Below are positions 33,320 through 42,343 of a stretch of DNA of 64,000 bases, piece after piece. Under the pieces are notes generated by a model that searched no databases, was not told the DNA's origin, and worked only from the letters and a program-made list of their open reading frames with translations. Each line of letters opens with the position of its first letter. Position 1 is the first letter of the stretch. Made by a program: the position numbers and the translations under genes. The DNA comes from Pseudomonadota bacterium (lineage in GTDB: Bacteria; Myxococcota_A; Polyangia; Polyangiales; Polyangiaceae): positions 196,071 through 260,070 of the forward strand of contig JAFAER010000024.1 of the NCBI GenBank assembly GCA_023423895.1, read 5' to 3'.

Positions 33320-36300
33320 TCACGGATCGACGGGTGTCGGGCAGAGCCGTGAGCGCCACGGGTTGGCTTCGAGGTACGCGGCGCGCTCGAAGGCTCCGGG
33401 CGCATCGGACGTCGCCGCGTCGATGTACGCGAGCGCCTCGCGGTGGAGTCGTTCGTTGCCGGGAGAGAGCGCGAGCGCCGTCGCCCACGCGGCGTCGGCG
33501 AAGGCTCCCGACAAAGCACCCAGGGTCGTCGCTTCTAGCGCTTCGCCCACGTGGCCTGCGGCCTCGTCCATGCGGCCGGCTCGCCACGCGACGACCGCGC
33601 TGGTCGCGGCGATGACGGCGCGGAGAGGAGCGAGGTCGACCACGCGCGCATGCTCTTCTGCCTGTTCGAGATGGGCCTCGGCGCGTCGCCACGAGGTGAC
33701 GAGCGCCTGCAAGCACGCGAGCTCGGCGAGCGCCGAGTGCGCTCCGCCGGCGAGGATCGTGTCGCGGTCTTCCGGAGCTATCGCCTTTCCGGCGAACGCT
33801 GCGATGCGTGCGCGGACGAGCGCTGCAAGTGCCTGCTCGTGCCGATGCGCGCATCGGTCCGCGAGGATGCTCGATGCTGCTGCACGCGCCGCTTCGAGCT
33901 CACCGCGATCGGCGTCGATCTCGGCGAGCAGCAGACGCTGCGCCAGCCGGTAGTCGTAGGTAGCGTCGAGCGCCACGCCGTCCACGAGCAGGCGGCGGGC
34001 GGACCAGAGTTTGCGTCGGGCCTGTTGGACGCGCGCGCTTGCGATGGCGAACGCCGCGCGGGTCTTCGCGAGGGCAGGGTTCGTCGGCACGCGCTCGATA
34101 CGCGCGAGCGCACGCTCGGCGTCGTCGATGCGTCCGAGCGCGAGCCAGCTCGTGGCCAGCGCAGCAGCGCCGCGCGCCTTCACGCCCTGCAGCTCGGTCC
34201 ATGCCTCGAGCTCGGCGATCGCTGCCTCGAAACGTTCGATGGCGGCAACGTGTTCGTCGCGCATGGCGAGGAGCTCGCCCGAATTGAAGGTCGCGCCGAT
34301 GCGCACCCACGCGGCGCCGGGAACGGTCACGTCCCTGGCGCGTTCGACGAGCCGCGCGAGCGTCGCCTTTGCAGCATCGAGCCGCCGCTCGCGAAGCTCG
34401 ACGTCGAACACCACCTGCACCGACTCGACCTCGACGAGCTCGTCGCGCGCCTCCTTCGCGAACGTTTCGGCGGCGCGTGCGGCCGCCTCGGCGAGGCGCT
34501 TCTCGCCGCGCTCGAGTGCGCTCCGGGCTCGAACGAATGCTGCGCGGCCCCGTTCGCGCGCCGTTCGTGCCACCCGCGCGAGACGCTGCGCGATGGCCTC
34601 GCCGTCATCGCCGAGTCCGGCGCGGCTGCGCCGATAGAGCGCGTCCGATGCGCCCGCGAGATCGCCTGCCTCCTCGAGGATGCGTGCGGCGTCTTCGTAG
34701 TGACGGACGAACTCGTCGACGCAGGAGAGGGCGAGCGCGCTCTCGGCGGCGCGGACCAGGTGAGGGACCGCTGCGCGCGAATCGCCGGAGGCGCGCAGAT
34801 GGAAGGCGATCGTCGCAGGTGGTGCATCGCTCCGCGCGACGAGGCACTTCGCTGCCCGGCCGTGGAGATGCGCGCGAACCATGCGCGGAAGTGACTCGAG
34901 CACCGACTCCGCGAGAACGTCGTGCGTGAAGAGCGTCCCGTCGACCACCTGCGCGCGCTCGAGCTCCGAGAACGCGTCGGTGAGATCGATCGGCGTCGTC
35001 TCGAGCATGTCGGCGACGAGCGCGACGTCGAACGGAGCGCCGGCGATCGCCGCGACCCTCGCGACGCGCAGCGCATCGTCGGAGAGTGTTGCGAGCCGAT
35101 GCCGAACGAGGGAGCGAAGTCGCTCGTTGACGGGGAGGGGCACGTCGCCTTCGGTCGCGCTCTGACCGTCGAGCCTCACGGCGACGAGCGAACGCGCGAT
35201 CTCGAGGACGTAGAGCGGATAGCCGCCTGCCGCGCGGACGACGTCGGCCGTGCGCTCGAGGAGGACGGGCAGCTCGAGGTGGCGCACGAGCGAAGCGATT
35301 TCCTCGGCCGAGAGCGGCCCGAGATCGATGCGCGTGAGCAGGCCCATGCCGATCGTTCGCTCGATCCATGCGTGCCGGTCGGGAGCGAGCTCGCCGCGTC
35401 GATGCGCGACGACCGCGAAGAGCGGCAGCTCGCCGGACAGGCAGCGCTCGAGCAGCCAGGTGCACGCCTTCGCGCTCGCGTCGTCGATCCACTGGAGATC
35501 GTCGACGAAGAGCGACGCGAGCCCGCGCTCGGCTGCGAGCTCGAGCGCGCTTGCGATCGCTTCGTAGAGGCGCAGCGTGGTCTCGTCGCTCGTCGGCGCG
35601 TTCTCCGCATCGAGCTCCGGAAGGATGCGCGCGAGCTCTGCGCGCGCCCATGGAGCGAGCCCACCATCGAAGCGCGGAAGGAGCAGACGGAGCGCACGCG
35701 CGAGCGAGGCGTAGGGCACGCGCGCGTCGGCCGGCCTTCCCTCGACGAGGGCGTACGCGCCCTTGCTCGTGCAGTAGTCGCGGCCGAGCCTCGACTTGCC
35801 GATGCCGGGCTCGCCCGAGAGGAGCGCTCCTACGTCCGCGGCGAACGCGCGCTCGAGCGCCGCCCACTCAGCGAGTCGCCCGACGCGCGGAGGCCGTAGC
35901 AGCGTACTCGGGACGGCCTCGGGATCTCTCGGCCGCTTGCGAGGACGCTCGCGCGCCGCGCTCTCGCGGATGGCGTCGAGGACGTCGAGCATCGCGCGGG
36001 TCGGGGTCATGCCCAGCTCGCGCGCGAGTGCTGTCTTGCAACGCTCGTAGGCTCTCATCGCCGCCGGAGGATCGCCGCGGAGGAGCAGCAGGCTCACGAC
36101 GCGCAGGTGCGCTTGCTCCGATACGGGCTCCGCTGCGACGTGGGCCTCGGCCCACGCGAGCGCCTCGTCGATGTCTCCCTCGCGCTCGCACGCTTCGCTG
36201 GCCTCGCTGACGGAGCGCGCCCAGGCTCGCGCTACGCTCGCACGGGCGCCCCGGAGCCATGTCTCGAGGTCCGGCAGCTCATCCATGTCGTAGCCCGCGA

Positions 36301-36769
36301 GCAGCTCGCGATACGCAGCGGGTGTGCTCACCCGCGCATCCCTTCCCGTGCCGTGGATGAGCTCGGCGACGTCGCTCGATACCCCGACGAGGGAGAGGCG
36401 TTCGTTGCCCTCCACGAGTGCAACCGTGGTGGCTGTGCGCAATCGGCGCAGCGCCTGGGCGAGGTTGTTCCGTGCTGTGCGCTCCTTCGATTCCGGCCAG
36501 AGCAGCCCAGCGAGGCGCGAGCGAGGGGTCTCTCCTTCGAGGGCGAGATACGCGAGGATCGCCGCCGTTCGCTTGTCGAACCGCGACACGGGCCCGGGCC
36601 CGTCGAGCCGTGCCCCGCCGAGCAGCACGAGCCGCGGAGCGTCGCCGGCCTGTGTGCGGTCGTCGGCACGGGCCGCCGCCGAGCGACGCACGTGTTGCTT
36701 CTTTCCCGCGCGCACCAGCGTGTGCGCACGATACCGCGCCGAGTTGCATGATCGAAGTCTCCGCCGCAT
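33320..36769 (-). CDS. BTAD/AAA-ATPase transcriptional regulator (SARP-like, large)
   Basis: Up to 1,149 residues. The ATG at 36769 starts a basic tail (MRRRLRSCNSARYRAHTLVRAG) that may be extra; GTG 36691 or 36715 are alternatives. N-terminal OmpR-like winged helix ~46-130 (RLVLLGGARLDGPGPVSRFDKR, LARASLAGLLWPESKERTARNNLAQALRRL pattern as LAGLLWPESKERTARNNLAQ), bacterial transcriptional activator domain ~140-260 (AYRELLAGYDMDELPDLETW), then a STAND-type ATPase ~290-620: Walker A GEPGIGKSR (~317), Walker B LFVDDLQWIDD (~423). The rest (~620-1149) is helical repeats of TPR type. No C-terminal HTH is visible, so DNA binding would depend on the N-terminal domain. Usually such regulators activate secondary metabolism; target unknown. 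Confidence 0.86.
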   Translation of the reverse strand: MRRRLRSCNSARYRAHTLVRAGKKQHVRRSAAARADDRTQAGDAPRLVLLGGARLDGPGPVSRFDKRTAAILAYLALEGETPRSRLAGLLWPESKERTARNNLAQALRRLRTATTVALVEGNERLSLVGVSSDVAELIHGTGRDARVSTPAAYRELLAGYDMDELPDLETWLRGARASVARAWARSVSEASEACEREGDIDEALAWAEAHVAAEPVSEQAHLRVVSLLLLRGDPPAAMRAYERCKTALARELGMTPTRAMLDVLDAIRESAARERPRKRPRDPEAVPSTLLRPPRVGRLAEWAALERAFAADVGALLSGEPGIGKSRLGRDYCTSKGAYALVEGRPADARVPYASLARALRLLLPRFDGGLAPWARAELARILPELDAENAPTSDETTLRLYEAIASALELAAERGLASLFVDDLQWIDDASAKACTWLLERCLSGELPLFAVVAHRRGELAPDRHAWIERTIGMGLLTRIDLGPLSAEEIASLVRHLELPVLLERTADVVRAAGGYPLYVLEIARSLVAVRLDGQSATEGDVPLPVNERLRSLVRHRLATLSDDALRVARVAAIAGAPFDVALVADMLETTPIDLTDAFSELERAQVVDGTLFTHDVLAESVLESLPRMVRAHLHGRAAKCLVARSDAPPATIAFHLRASGDSRAAVPHLVRAAESALALSCVDEFVRHYEDAARILEEAGDLAGASDALYRRSRAGLGDDGEAIAQRLARVARTARERGRAAFVRARSALERGEKRLAEAAARAAETFAKEARDELVEVESVQVVFDVELRERRLDAAKATLARLVERARDVTVPGAAWVRIGATFNSGELLAMRDEHVAAIERFEAAIAELEAWTELQGVKARGAAALATSWLALGRIDDAERALARIERVPTNPALAKTRAAFAIASARVQQARRKLWSARRLLVDGVALDATYDYRLAQRLLLAEIDADRGELEAARAAASSILADRCAHRHEQALAALVRARIAAFAGKAIAPEDRDTILAGGAHSALAELACLQALVTSWRRAEAHLEQAEEHARVVDLAPLRAVIAATSAVVAWRAGRMDEAAGHVGEALEATTLGALSGAFADAAWATALALSPGNERLHREALAYIDAATSDAPGAFERAAYLEANPWRSRLCPTPVDP

Positions 36770-37015
36770 GAAGGTGACCAGGACGAGGATGCCTCGCGCT
36801 GGATGACGGCAGGATGACGAGCCTCGTCGCGTGGGCGGCGCTGACCTCAGCCGTAAGCAGCTGAGCCTTGCTCCTGTTTGACGTATTCTTCCTGCGTGCG
36901 GTTCGGCGTGGCGCGTCTCTTCGTGGCTCGTGCGCAGCGTGCAGGCCGTCGAGGAGATCGGCTCCGCCGGTGTGCTGGCGTCGTCGCTTGCGCGCTCGCA
37001 GCCGCCGAAGCCGCT

Positions 37016-38128
37016 CTACGCCCGCGCCGCCTTTTCGCGCTCGGCGCGGTAACGCCGGTCGATGCGCGCGTCGAAGTGCTCGACCGTCACGTCGAGCACG
37101 TCGCGGACGCGGCCACGGAGCGCGTCTTTCCGCATGCGCGCGGGCAAGTCGGGCACGTAGAGCTCGATCCCTCCACGCGTCGCGCGATGGAGTCCGGCGA
37201 TCGCGCGGAGGCATCCTTCCTGCGCCGCATCACGCCCGTGGAGCTCGAGGAGCGCGGCAAGGACCTCGGCGCGATCTCGGTCCTCGAGGTGAGGGCTCTT
37301 GGCGACGGCCTCGCCCCAGGCATCGAACCAGGGCCCGATCGGCAAGAGGAGCTCTCGAGAGGCGCGGAGCGCGCGCGGCTTGCGGAGCGGAAGGAAGCGG
37401 TGATTCTCGTGCGCCATCAGCGCCTTGTTCAAAACGCCCGCGGTGACGAACGCAGCGCGCCGCATCTTGGCATCGGGATGGGCGAGCCGCACGTAACGGT
37501 CTCGTAGTGGAGCGAGCGCCTCGTGGCGCGGCCACTCGTCGACGACGCGCGAGAGGTCGCCGAGGTTGTGGGCGACGATCGTCGACACGGAGAGCGCCGG
37601 CCTGGCCGCTCCGGCCGCGAGGACCTCCTCGAGGATGGCCTCCTCGCGATCGAGCTCGGCGTCGAGCTGTGCCGCCAGCTTCTCGACCATGTCGCTCGCC
37701 TCGAGGACGGCCGCGCGCCCGAGCGCGCCGGCGCGGACCGAGAACCATTCGCCGTCGTGGCCCGACACGGTGCCATGTGCAGCGGACACGTACGTGCGAG
37801 CCGACACCGTGTGGACGTCGAGCCCAGCGATGGCGTCGACAGCGTCGCATGCAGCGGCGAGCGCTTTCTTGCTCGCGATCGCCTGCCAGGCATGGTGACG
37901 AATGCGAGCATCGACGTCCGTCGGCACGAACGTCGCGACGGTCGCGTAGTGAGCCGCGAGCATGAGCGACAGATAGGCCGTACCCTCACCGCCGCGATAC
38001 GCCGACTCGGCTCCGGCCACGTCGTCGAGCGCGCGGAGGGCCAGCTCGGCGCGGGGGTCGCTCCACAGCCAGGCGGCCGTGTTCTTCACCTGGCTGACGA
38101 GGAGCTCGGGGGCGATTCCTGCTTTCAC
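37016..38128 (-). CDS. hypothetical helical protein
   Basis: 370 residues if started at GTG 38128 (VKAGIAPELLVSQVKN); the frame extends 50 codons further, but that part is Cys/Arg-rich and non-protein-like. All-alpha composition, many Ala/Arg/Leu, no signal peptide or membrane helix. Patches such as LWSDPRAELALRALDD, AAHYATVATFVPTDVDARI, HHAWQAIASKKALAAACD and NLGDLSRVVDEWPRHEAL suggest HEAT- or TPR-like packing. No known domain recognised. Divergent from the RoxA-like gene, whose start is only ~30 bp away, so they share a regulatory region. Confidence 0.78.
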   Translation of the reverse strand: MKAGIAPELLVSQVKNTAAWLWSDPRAELALRALDDVAGAESAYRGGEGTAYLSLMLAAHYATVATFVPTDVDARIRHHAWQAIASKKALAAACDAVDAIAGLDVHTVSARTYVSAAHGTVSGHDGEWFSVRAGALGRAAVLEASDMVEKLAAQLDAELDREEAILEEVLAAGAARPALSVSTIVAHNLGDLSRVVDEWPRHEALAPLRDRYVRLAHPDAKMRRAAFVTAGVLNKALMAHENHRFLPLRKPRALRASRELLLPIGPWFDAWGEAVAKSPHLEDRDRAEVLAALLELHGRDAAQEGCLRAIAGLHRATRGGIELYVPDLPARMRKDALRGRVRDVLDVTVEHFDARIDRRYRAEREKAARA

Positions 38129-38158
38129 GCGGCCATGGTAGTCCGCGGTCGGCGCAGG

Positions 38159-39391
38159 ATGACAGCACGTCGGCGATCTTCGAGCGGGACCAAGGGGCCG
38201 GTGCGCGAGCGCACGGCAAAGGCAGAGGCAACGGATGTGCTCGGCGGAATGTCGGTCGCACGTTTCCTTCGCGAGCACTGGCAGAAGAAGCCGCTCCTCG
38301 TGCGGAACGCGTTCCCGGGCTTTCGCGATCCGATCTCGCCCGACGAGCTCGCGGGCCTCTCGTGCGAAGACGGCGTCGAGTCACGCATCGTGCGCGAGAA
38401 GGGCGGGACCCGGCCATGGGAGGTGACGTGGGGACCCCATCCCGAGTCGCTCTTCGCGTCGCTGCCCGAGCGAGGCTGGACGATCCTCGTGCAGGAGGTG
38501 AACCGCTGGGTGCCGGAGGCCGCGCTCCTGCTCGACCGCTTCGCGTTCATCCCGAACGTGCGGGTCGACGACGTGATGGTCAGCTACGCGGAGCCGGGCG
38601 GGAACGTCGGCCCGCACCTCGACAGCTACGACGTGTTCCTCGTGCAGGGACAGGGCGAGCGTCGGTGGCGCTGGAACACGAGCCCGACGAAGGACACGCG
38701 TCTGCTCCCCGACCTCGACCTCCGCGTCCTCGCAAAGTTTAGTCCCGATGCCGACGAGGTCCTCGGTCCCGGAGACATGCTCTATCTCCCGCCGGGGTTC
38801 GCGCACCACGGCGTCGCCGTCACGCCTTGCCTGACGTATTCGATCGGCTTCCGCGCGCCGAGCGCGGGCGAGATGTGGGGCTCGTTCGTGGCCCGCGCGA
38901 GAGAACGACCGGAGGCGGCTCGGCTCCTCGAAGATCCGGAGCTCTCGGCAGGAGCACAGCCGGGGGCGATCCCGAAGGCGATGCTGGCGCGCGTCCGCGA
39001 GATCATTCGATCGATGGATGTCTCCGACGAAGCGATCGATCGCTGGTTCGCGTCGTTCGCCACGCGGCTGAAGCCCGGGCATACCATCGAGGCGCCGCGC
39101 CGCGCTCCGGATGCGAAGGCGATCGACGCTCGGCTCTCGTGGGGCGAAACGGTCGCACGATCGGAGGAGGGCCGCTGGGCGTTCCTCCCGCGCGCGCGCG
39201 GAGGCCTCCTCTTGTACGTGGGCGGTGAAGAGATCGAGGTGCCCGCTGCGGCCGCGGACCTGGCACGCGCCATCTGCTCCGCGCGCCGGCACGACGGTCG
39301 GACGCTCCGTTCGCTCGCGAAGACAGCCGCCGGCCGGTCTTTGCTCGTCCAGCTCTTCGCGATGGGCGCGCTCCGCTTCGCGCGTCGCTGA
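38159..39391 (+). CDS. roxA: ribosomal protein L16 arginine hydroxylase (RoxA/YcfD-like) JmjC-type oxygenase
   Basis: 410 residues. JmjC-type cupin dioxygenase (2-oxoglutarate, Fe(II)). Core starts with FLREHWQKKPLLVRNAFPGF; Fe site HxD in NVGPHLDSYDVFLVQGQGERRW (as GPHLDSYD, H~154, D~156), with the third ligand His in PPGFAHHGVAV (~215). RoxA of E. coli hydroxylates an arginine in ribosomal protein L16. The C-terminal winged-helix-like region (~270-400) also fits that family. Start uncertain: ATG 38159 or 38135, or GTG 38198 with AAGGGG upstream. Divergent from the unknown 370-aa gene. Confidence 0.9.
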   Translation: MTARRRSSSGTKGPVRERTAKAEATDVLGGMSVARFLREHWQKKPLLVRNAFPGFRDPISPDELAGLSCEDGVESRIVREKGGTRPWEVTWGPHPESLFASLPERGWTILVQEVNRWVPEAALLLDRFAFIPNVRVDDVMVSYAEPGGNVGPHLDSYDVFLVQGQGERRWRWNTSPTKDTRLLPDLDLRVLAKFSPDADEVLGPGDMLYLPPGFAHHGVAVTPCLTYSIGFRAPSAGEMWGSFVARARERPEAARLLEDPELSAGAQPGAIPKAMLARVREIIRSMDVSDEAIDRWFASFATRLKPGHTIEAPRRAPDAKAIDARLSWGETVARSEEGRWAFLPRARGGLLLYVGGEEIEVPAAAADLARAICSARRHDGRTLRSLAKTAAGRSLLVQLFAMGALRFARR

Positions 39392-39401
39392 TCGTCCGCG
39401 G

Positions 39402-40151
39402 TCAGCCGCGCCGCCCCTTGCTTCGCTGGCCCGGCTGCGCGGCGGGCTTCTGGGCGATGAAGAGGTAGTTGAAGCCGCGGAGGAAGAAGTTCCCCTCCTC
39501 GGCAGCCTTTCGGTAGTTGCCCATCTCCAGCGTCTTGTTGTGACGGGCGACGGAGATGATGTCGACGATCGCGAGCGACTCGGCGATGCTCACGAAGAGC
39601 TGGAAGCCGACGGGCGAGAAGCCACGCTTCTTTTCGAAGTAGTCACAGACGTACAGGCCGAAGAAGCCACCCGGCTTGAGGACGCGCCCCGACTCGCGGA
39701 TGGCCCGGTGCATCGCCTGGAAGTAGGCCGGATCGTAAGCCGACAACTTGCCGATGCACTCCTTCTGGTCGGAGTAATGGATGTGATCGCCGTACGGCGG
39801 ATCCATGAAGACGAGATCGACGGTCCCGGACTCGAGCGGAAGCTTGCGCGCATCCGCGCGTTCGATGTCGGGACGGTAGGGCGAGACGTCGAAGCCGCGC
39901 GCGTTTCGTCCGGTGTCCTTCGCGACGTCGAGCGTCGTTCCCGATCCGCAGAACGGATCGACGACGAGGTCACCGGGCTTCGTGTATCGCTGGATGAGAT
40001 TCCAGATGACGTACGAAGGTGTGGCTCCGACGTAGCGGGAGTCGCCCTGCTGAGCTTCGCCGTAGTGCTGCGAGGGGTACTCCCAGAGCGTCGTTGGCTG
40101 GACGCGGAGCGGTGGCTTCGCCGGTCGTCGGTGCATGTCGGCGCGCACCAT
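39402..40151 (-). CDS. orphan DNA methyltransferase (N6-adenine/N4-cytosine type)
   Basis: 249 residues. SAM-binding motif LVVDPFCGSGTTLD (motif I) precedes the catalytic loop DLVFMDPPYGDH (motif IV DPPY); the order I then IV and the C-terminal MGNYRKAAEEGNFFLRGFNYLFI (as MGNYRKAAEEGNFF then LRGFNYLFIAQK) match a small family of DNA methylases in delta-like bacteria. DPPY class enzymes modify amino groups of adenine N6 or cytosine N4. No restriction endonuclease is near, so it is a solitary methyltransferase; tRNA/RNA methylation is a possible alternative. Convergent with roxA, 10 bp away. Confidence 0.84.
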   Translation of the reverse strand: MVRADMHRRPAKPPLRVQPTTLWEYPSQHYGEAQQGDSRYVGATPSYVIWNLIQRYTKPGDLVVDPFCGSGTTLDVAKDTGRNARGFDVSPYRPDIERADARKLPLESGTVDLVFMDPPYGDHIHYSDQKECIGKLSAYDPAYFQAMHRAIRESGRVLKPGGFFGLYVCDYFEKKRGFSPVGFQLFVSIAESLAIVDIISVARHNKTLEMGNYRKAAEEGNFFLRGFNYLFIAQKPAAQPGQRSKGRRG

Positions 40152-40258
40152 AGCGCGGCCGGCAGGGCCCTGCCGAGCAGGTCGATAGAGCGGCTCTCAA
40201 GGACCGTTCGATATTTCCGAACACACAGGTCCGGATGCGGCCCGTACGGTCAGAGGTC

Positions 40259-42340
40259 ATGGAGGCAGCTTACGCATTCCTGAGGACCCTCGCGATCGTG
40301 CTCGGCGTGGCCGGGCTGACGACGATCGTGTTCCAGCGCCTCCGCCAACCCGTCGTGCTCGGCTACATCATCGCCGGGCTCCTGGTCGGGCCGCACCTGC
40401 CGCTGCCGCTCGCCGCGGACCCGCAGACGGTGCAGACGCTCTCCGAGATCGGCGTCATCCTCCTGATGTTCGCGATCGGCCTCGAGCTCAGCGTCGAGAA
40501 GCTCGTTCGGGTCGCTCCGACGGCGGGGGTCATCGGGGTCATCCAGGTCGCGCTGATGATGGCCGCCGGGTTCGCCGTCGGAAGGGCGTTCGGCTGGACG
40601 CAGGAGGAGAGCATCTTCGCCGGCGCTGCGATCTCGATCTCGAGCACGACGATCATCGCCAAGGTCTTCGAGGAGGCGAAGGTCAGCGCGCGGCTCCGCG
40701 AGATCGTCTACGGCGTGCTCATCGTCGAGGACATCATCGCGATCGTCCTGCTCGCGACGATGACGACGATGACGAGCGGCAAGGGGCTCGATGCCCTGAC
40801 GCTCGCGAAGACCACCGGAAAGCTCGCGGCGTTCCTCTTCGTCATGATCGCGCTCGGCCTCGCCTTCGTGCCGCCGCTCATGCGCTGGGTCGTCCGCCTC
40901 GGGCGCTCGGAGACGACGCTGGTCGCGAGCGTGGGGATCTGCTTCGGCTTCGCTCACGCGTGCGCGGCGTTCCACTACTCCGTCGCCCTCGGCGCCTTCG
41001 TGGCGGGCATGCTCATCTCGGAGTCCGGCGAGGGGCATACCGTCGAGCACCTGCTCTTGCCGGTGCGCGACATGTTCGCTGCGATCTTCTTCGTCTCGGT
41101 CGGCATGTTGATCGATCCGTCGCTCGTCCTCGAGAACTGGCTGGCGGTCGTCGTGCTGTCCGTCGTCGTCATCGTGGGCAAGATCGTGAGCGTCAGCCTC
41201 GGAGGCATCGTCACCGGCTGCGGCCTCCGGACGTCCGTCGAAGGCGGGATGAGCCTGGCGCAGATCGGCGAGTTCTCCTTCATCATCGCGAGCCTCGGGC
41301 TCACGCTGGGCGCCACGCGGCCGTTCATCTTTCCGATCGCCGTCGCGGTCTCCGCGATCACGACGCTCACGACGCCGGCGCTGATCCGGCGCTCGAGCGG
41401 CGCCGCGGTGGCCGTCGAAGCGCGACTGCCGCGCAGGCTGATCGCGTCGATCGCCCTCTACAGCGCGTGGCTCGAGCGGGCTCGCGCCGCGCCGTCTTCC
41501 TCGACACGCGGCGCGCGTCTCCGCCGCTACGGTTTGCTCGTCATCCTCGACGCCGCGGCCATCGTCGGGCTCGTGCTCGGCGCAGGTACCCTCCACGGCC
41601 GCGCCGAGAGGGTGATCGCCGACCGGCTCGGGATGGGTGACGCCACGGCGCAGGCCGTCTTCGTCGGTGGGGCGGCCCTCGTGGGGCTCCCGTTCGTCCT
41701 CGGCGTCGTCCGCCTCACGCGGGCACTCGCGCTCACGCTCGCCTCGACGAGCGTCGACGCGGAGGAGAAGCCGTCTGCCGTTTCACGCGCCGTCGCGCTC
41801 GTGATCCAGCTCGGGCTGCTCACGGCGGTCGGCACCGTGTCCGTCGCGGTGGTCGAGCCGTTCGTGCCCACCGGCGTCGGCGCGGCACTCTTCGGCCTGC
41901 TCGTCGTCGCGAGCGCGCTCGCCTTCTGGCGCGGCGCGCGCCGCTTCGACACCGAGGTCAAAGCCGGCGGTGCCGTCGTCCTCGGTGTTCTCGCGTCGAA
42001 GCTGCGGAGCCCAGGACGCACGGATGGTCATTCGAGCGACGCCGCTGCGAGCGCCCCGGAGGATCCGACCGGCGCGCTCGCGGGCCTCGGGGCGCCGCGC
42101 TTCATCGCGATCTCGGAGCGAAGCGTGGCCGTGGGCCGGACGCTCGCCGAGCTCGACGTCCGCGCGAAGACCGGCGCAGCAGTGCTCGCCGTCGTGCGGG
42201 ACGGAGAGGTGAAGATGATGCCGGAGGCGGACTTCCAGATCGCGAGCGGTGACACCGTCGCGGCGGTCGGAGCGGACGAGGCCCTCGCGAGCGTCAACGA
42301 GCTCCTCACGGCATCGATGGAGGACGTGCGCGCCGCCTGA
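40259..42340 (+). CDS. CPA2-type cation:proton antiporter with TrkA-C domain
   Basis: 693 residues from ATG 40259 (MEAAYAFLRTLAIVLG), AGAGG upstream; ATG 40235 would add 8 residues. About 12 membrane helices in the first ~390 residues (QPVVLGYIIAGLLVGP, LSEIGVILLMFAIGLELS, GAAISISSTTIIAKVFEE, FIFPIAVAVSAITTL). Four further hydrophobic helices occur at ~430-590 (YGLLVILDAAAIVGLVLGAG), followed by a TrkA-C-like domain ~610-680 (RFIAISERSVAVGRTLAEL, DTVAAVGADEALASV). Monovalent cation/H+ antiporter (KefB/GerN-like) in the inner membrane; the extra helices before the C-terminal domain are odd. Overlaps the following convergent gene's end by only 4 bp. Confidence 0.9.
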   Translation: MEAAYAFLRTLAIVLGVAGLTTIVFQRLRQPVVLGYIIAGLLVGPHLPLPLAADPQTVQTLSEIGVILLMFAIGLELSVEKLVRVAPTAGVIGVIQVALMMAAGFAVGRAFGWTQEESIFAGAAISISSTTIIAKVFEEAKVSARLREIVYGVLIVEDIIAIVLLATMTTMTSGKGLDALTLAKTTGKLAAFLFVMIALGLAFVPPLMRWVVRLGRSETTLVASVGICFGFAHACAAFHYSVALGAFVAGMLISESGEGHTVEHLLLPVRDMFAAIFFVSVGMLIDPSLVLENWLAVVVLSVVVIVGKIVSVSLGGIVTGCGLRTSVEGGMSLAQIGEFSFIIASLGLTLGATRPFIFPIAVAVSAITTLTTPALIRRSSGAAVAVEARLPRRLIASIALYSAWLERARAAPSSSTRGARLRRYGLLVILDAAAIVGLVLGAGTLHGRAERVIADRLGMGDATAQAVFVGGAALVGLPFVLGVVRLTRALALTLASTSVDAEEKPSAVSRAVALVIQLGLLTAVGTVSVAVVEPFVPTGVGAALFGLLVVASALAFWRGARRFDTEVKAGGAVVLGVLASKLRSPGRTDGHSSDAAASAPEDPTGALAGLGAPRFIAISERSVAVGRTLAELDVRAKTGAAVLAVVRDGEVKMMPEADFQIASGDTVAAVGADEALASVNELLTASMEDVRAA

Positions 42341-42343
42341 CGT

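Noticed and set aside
38126..38137. Three-codon frame ATGGCCGCGTGA just before the 370-aa gene's GTG
   Set aside because: Overlaps the start by chance; too short to argue for a leader peptide without other evidence.
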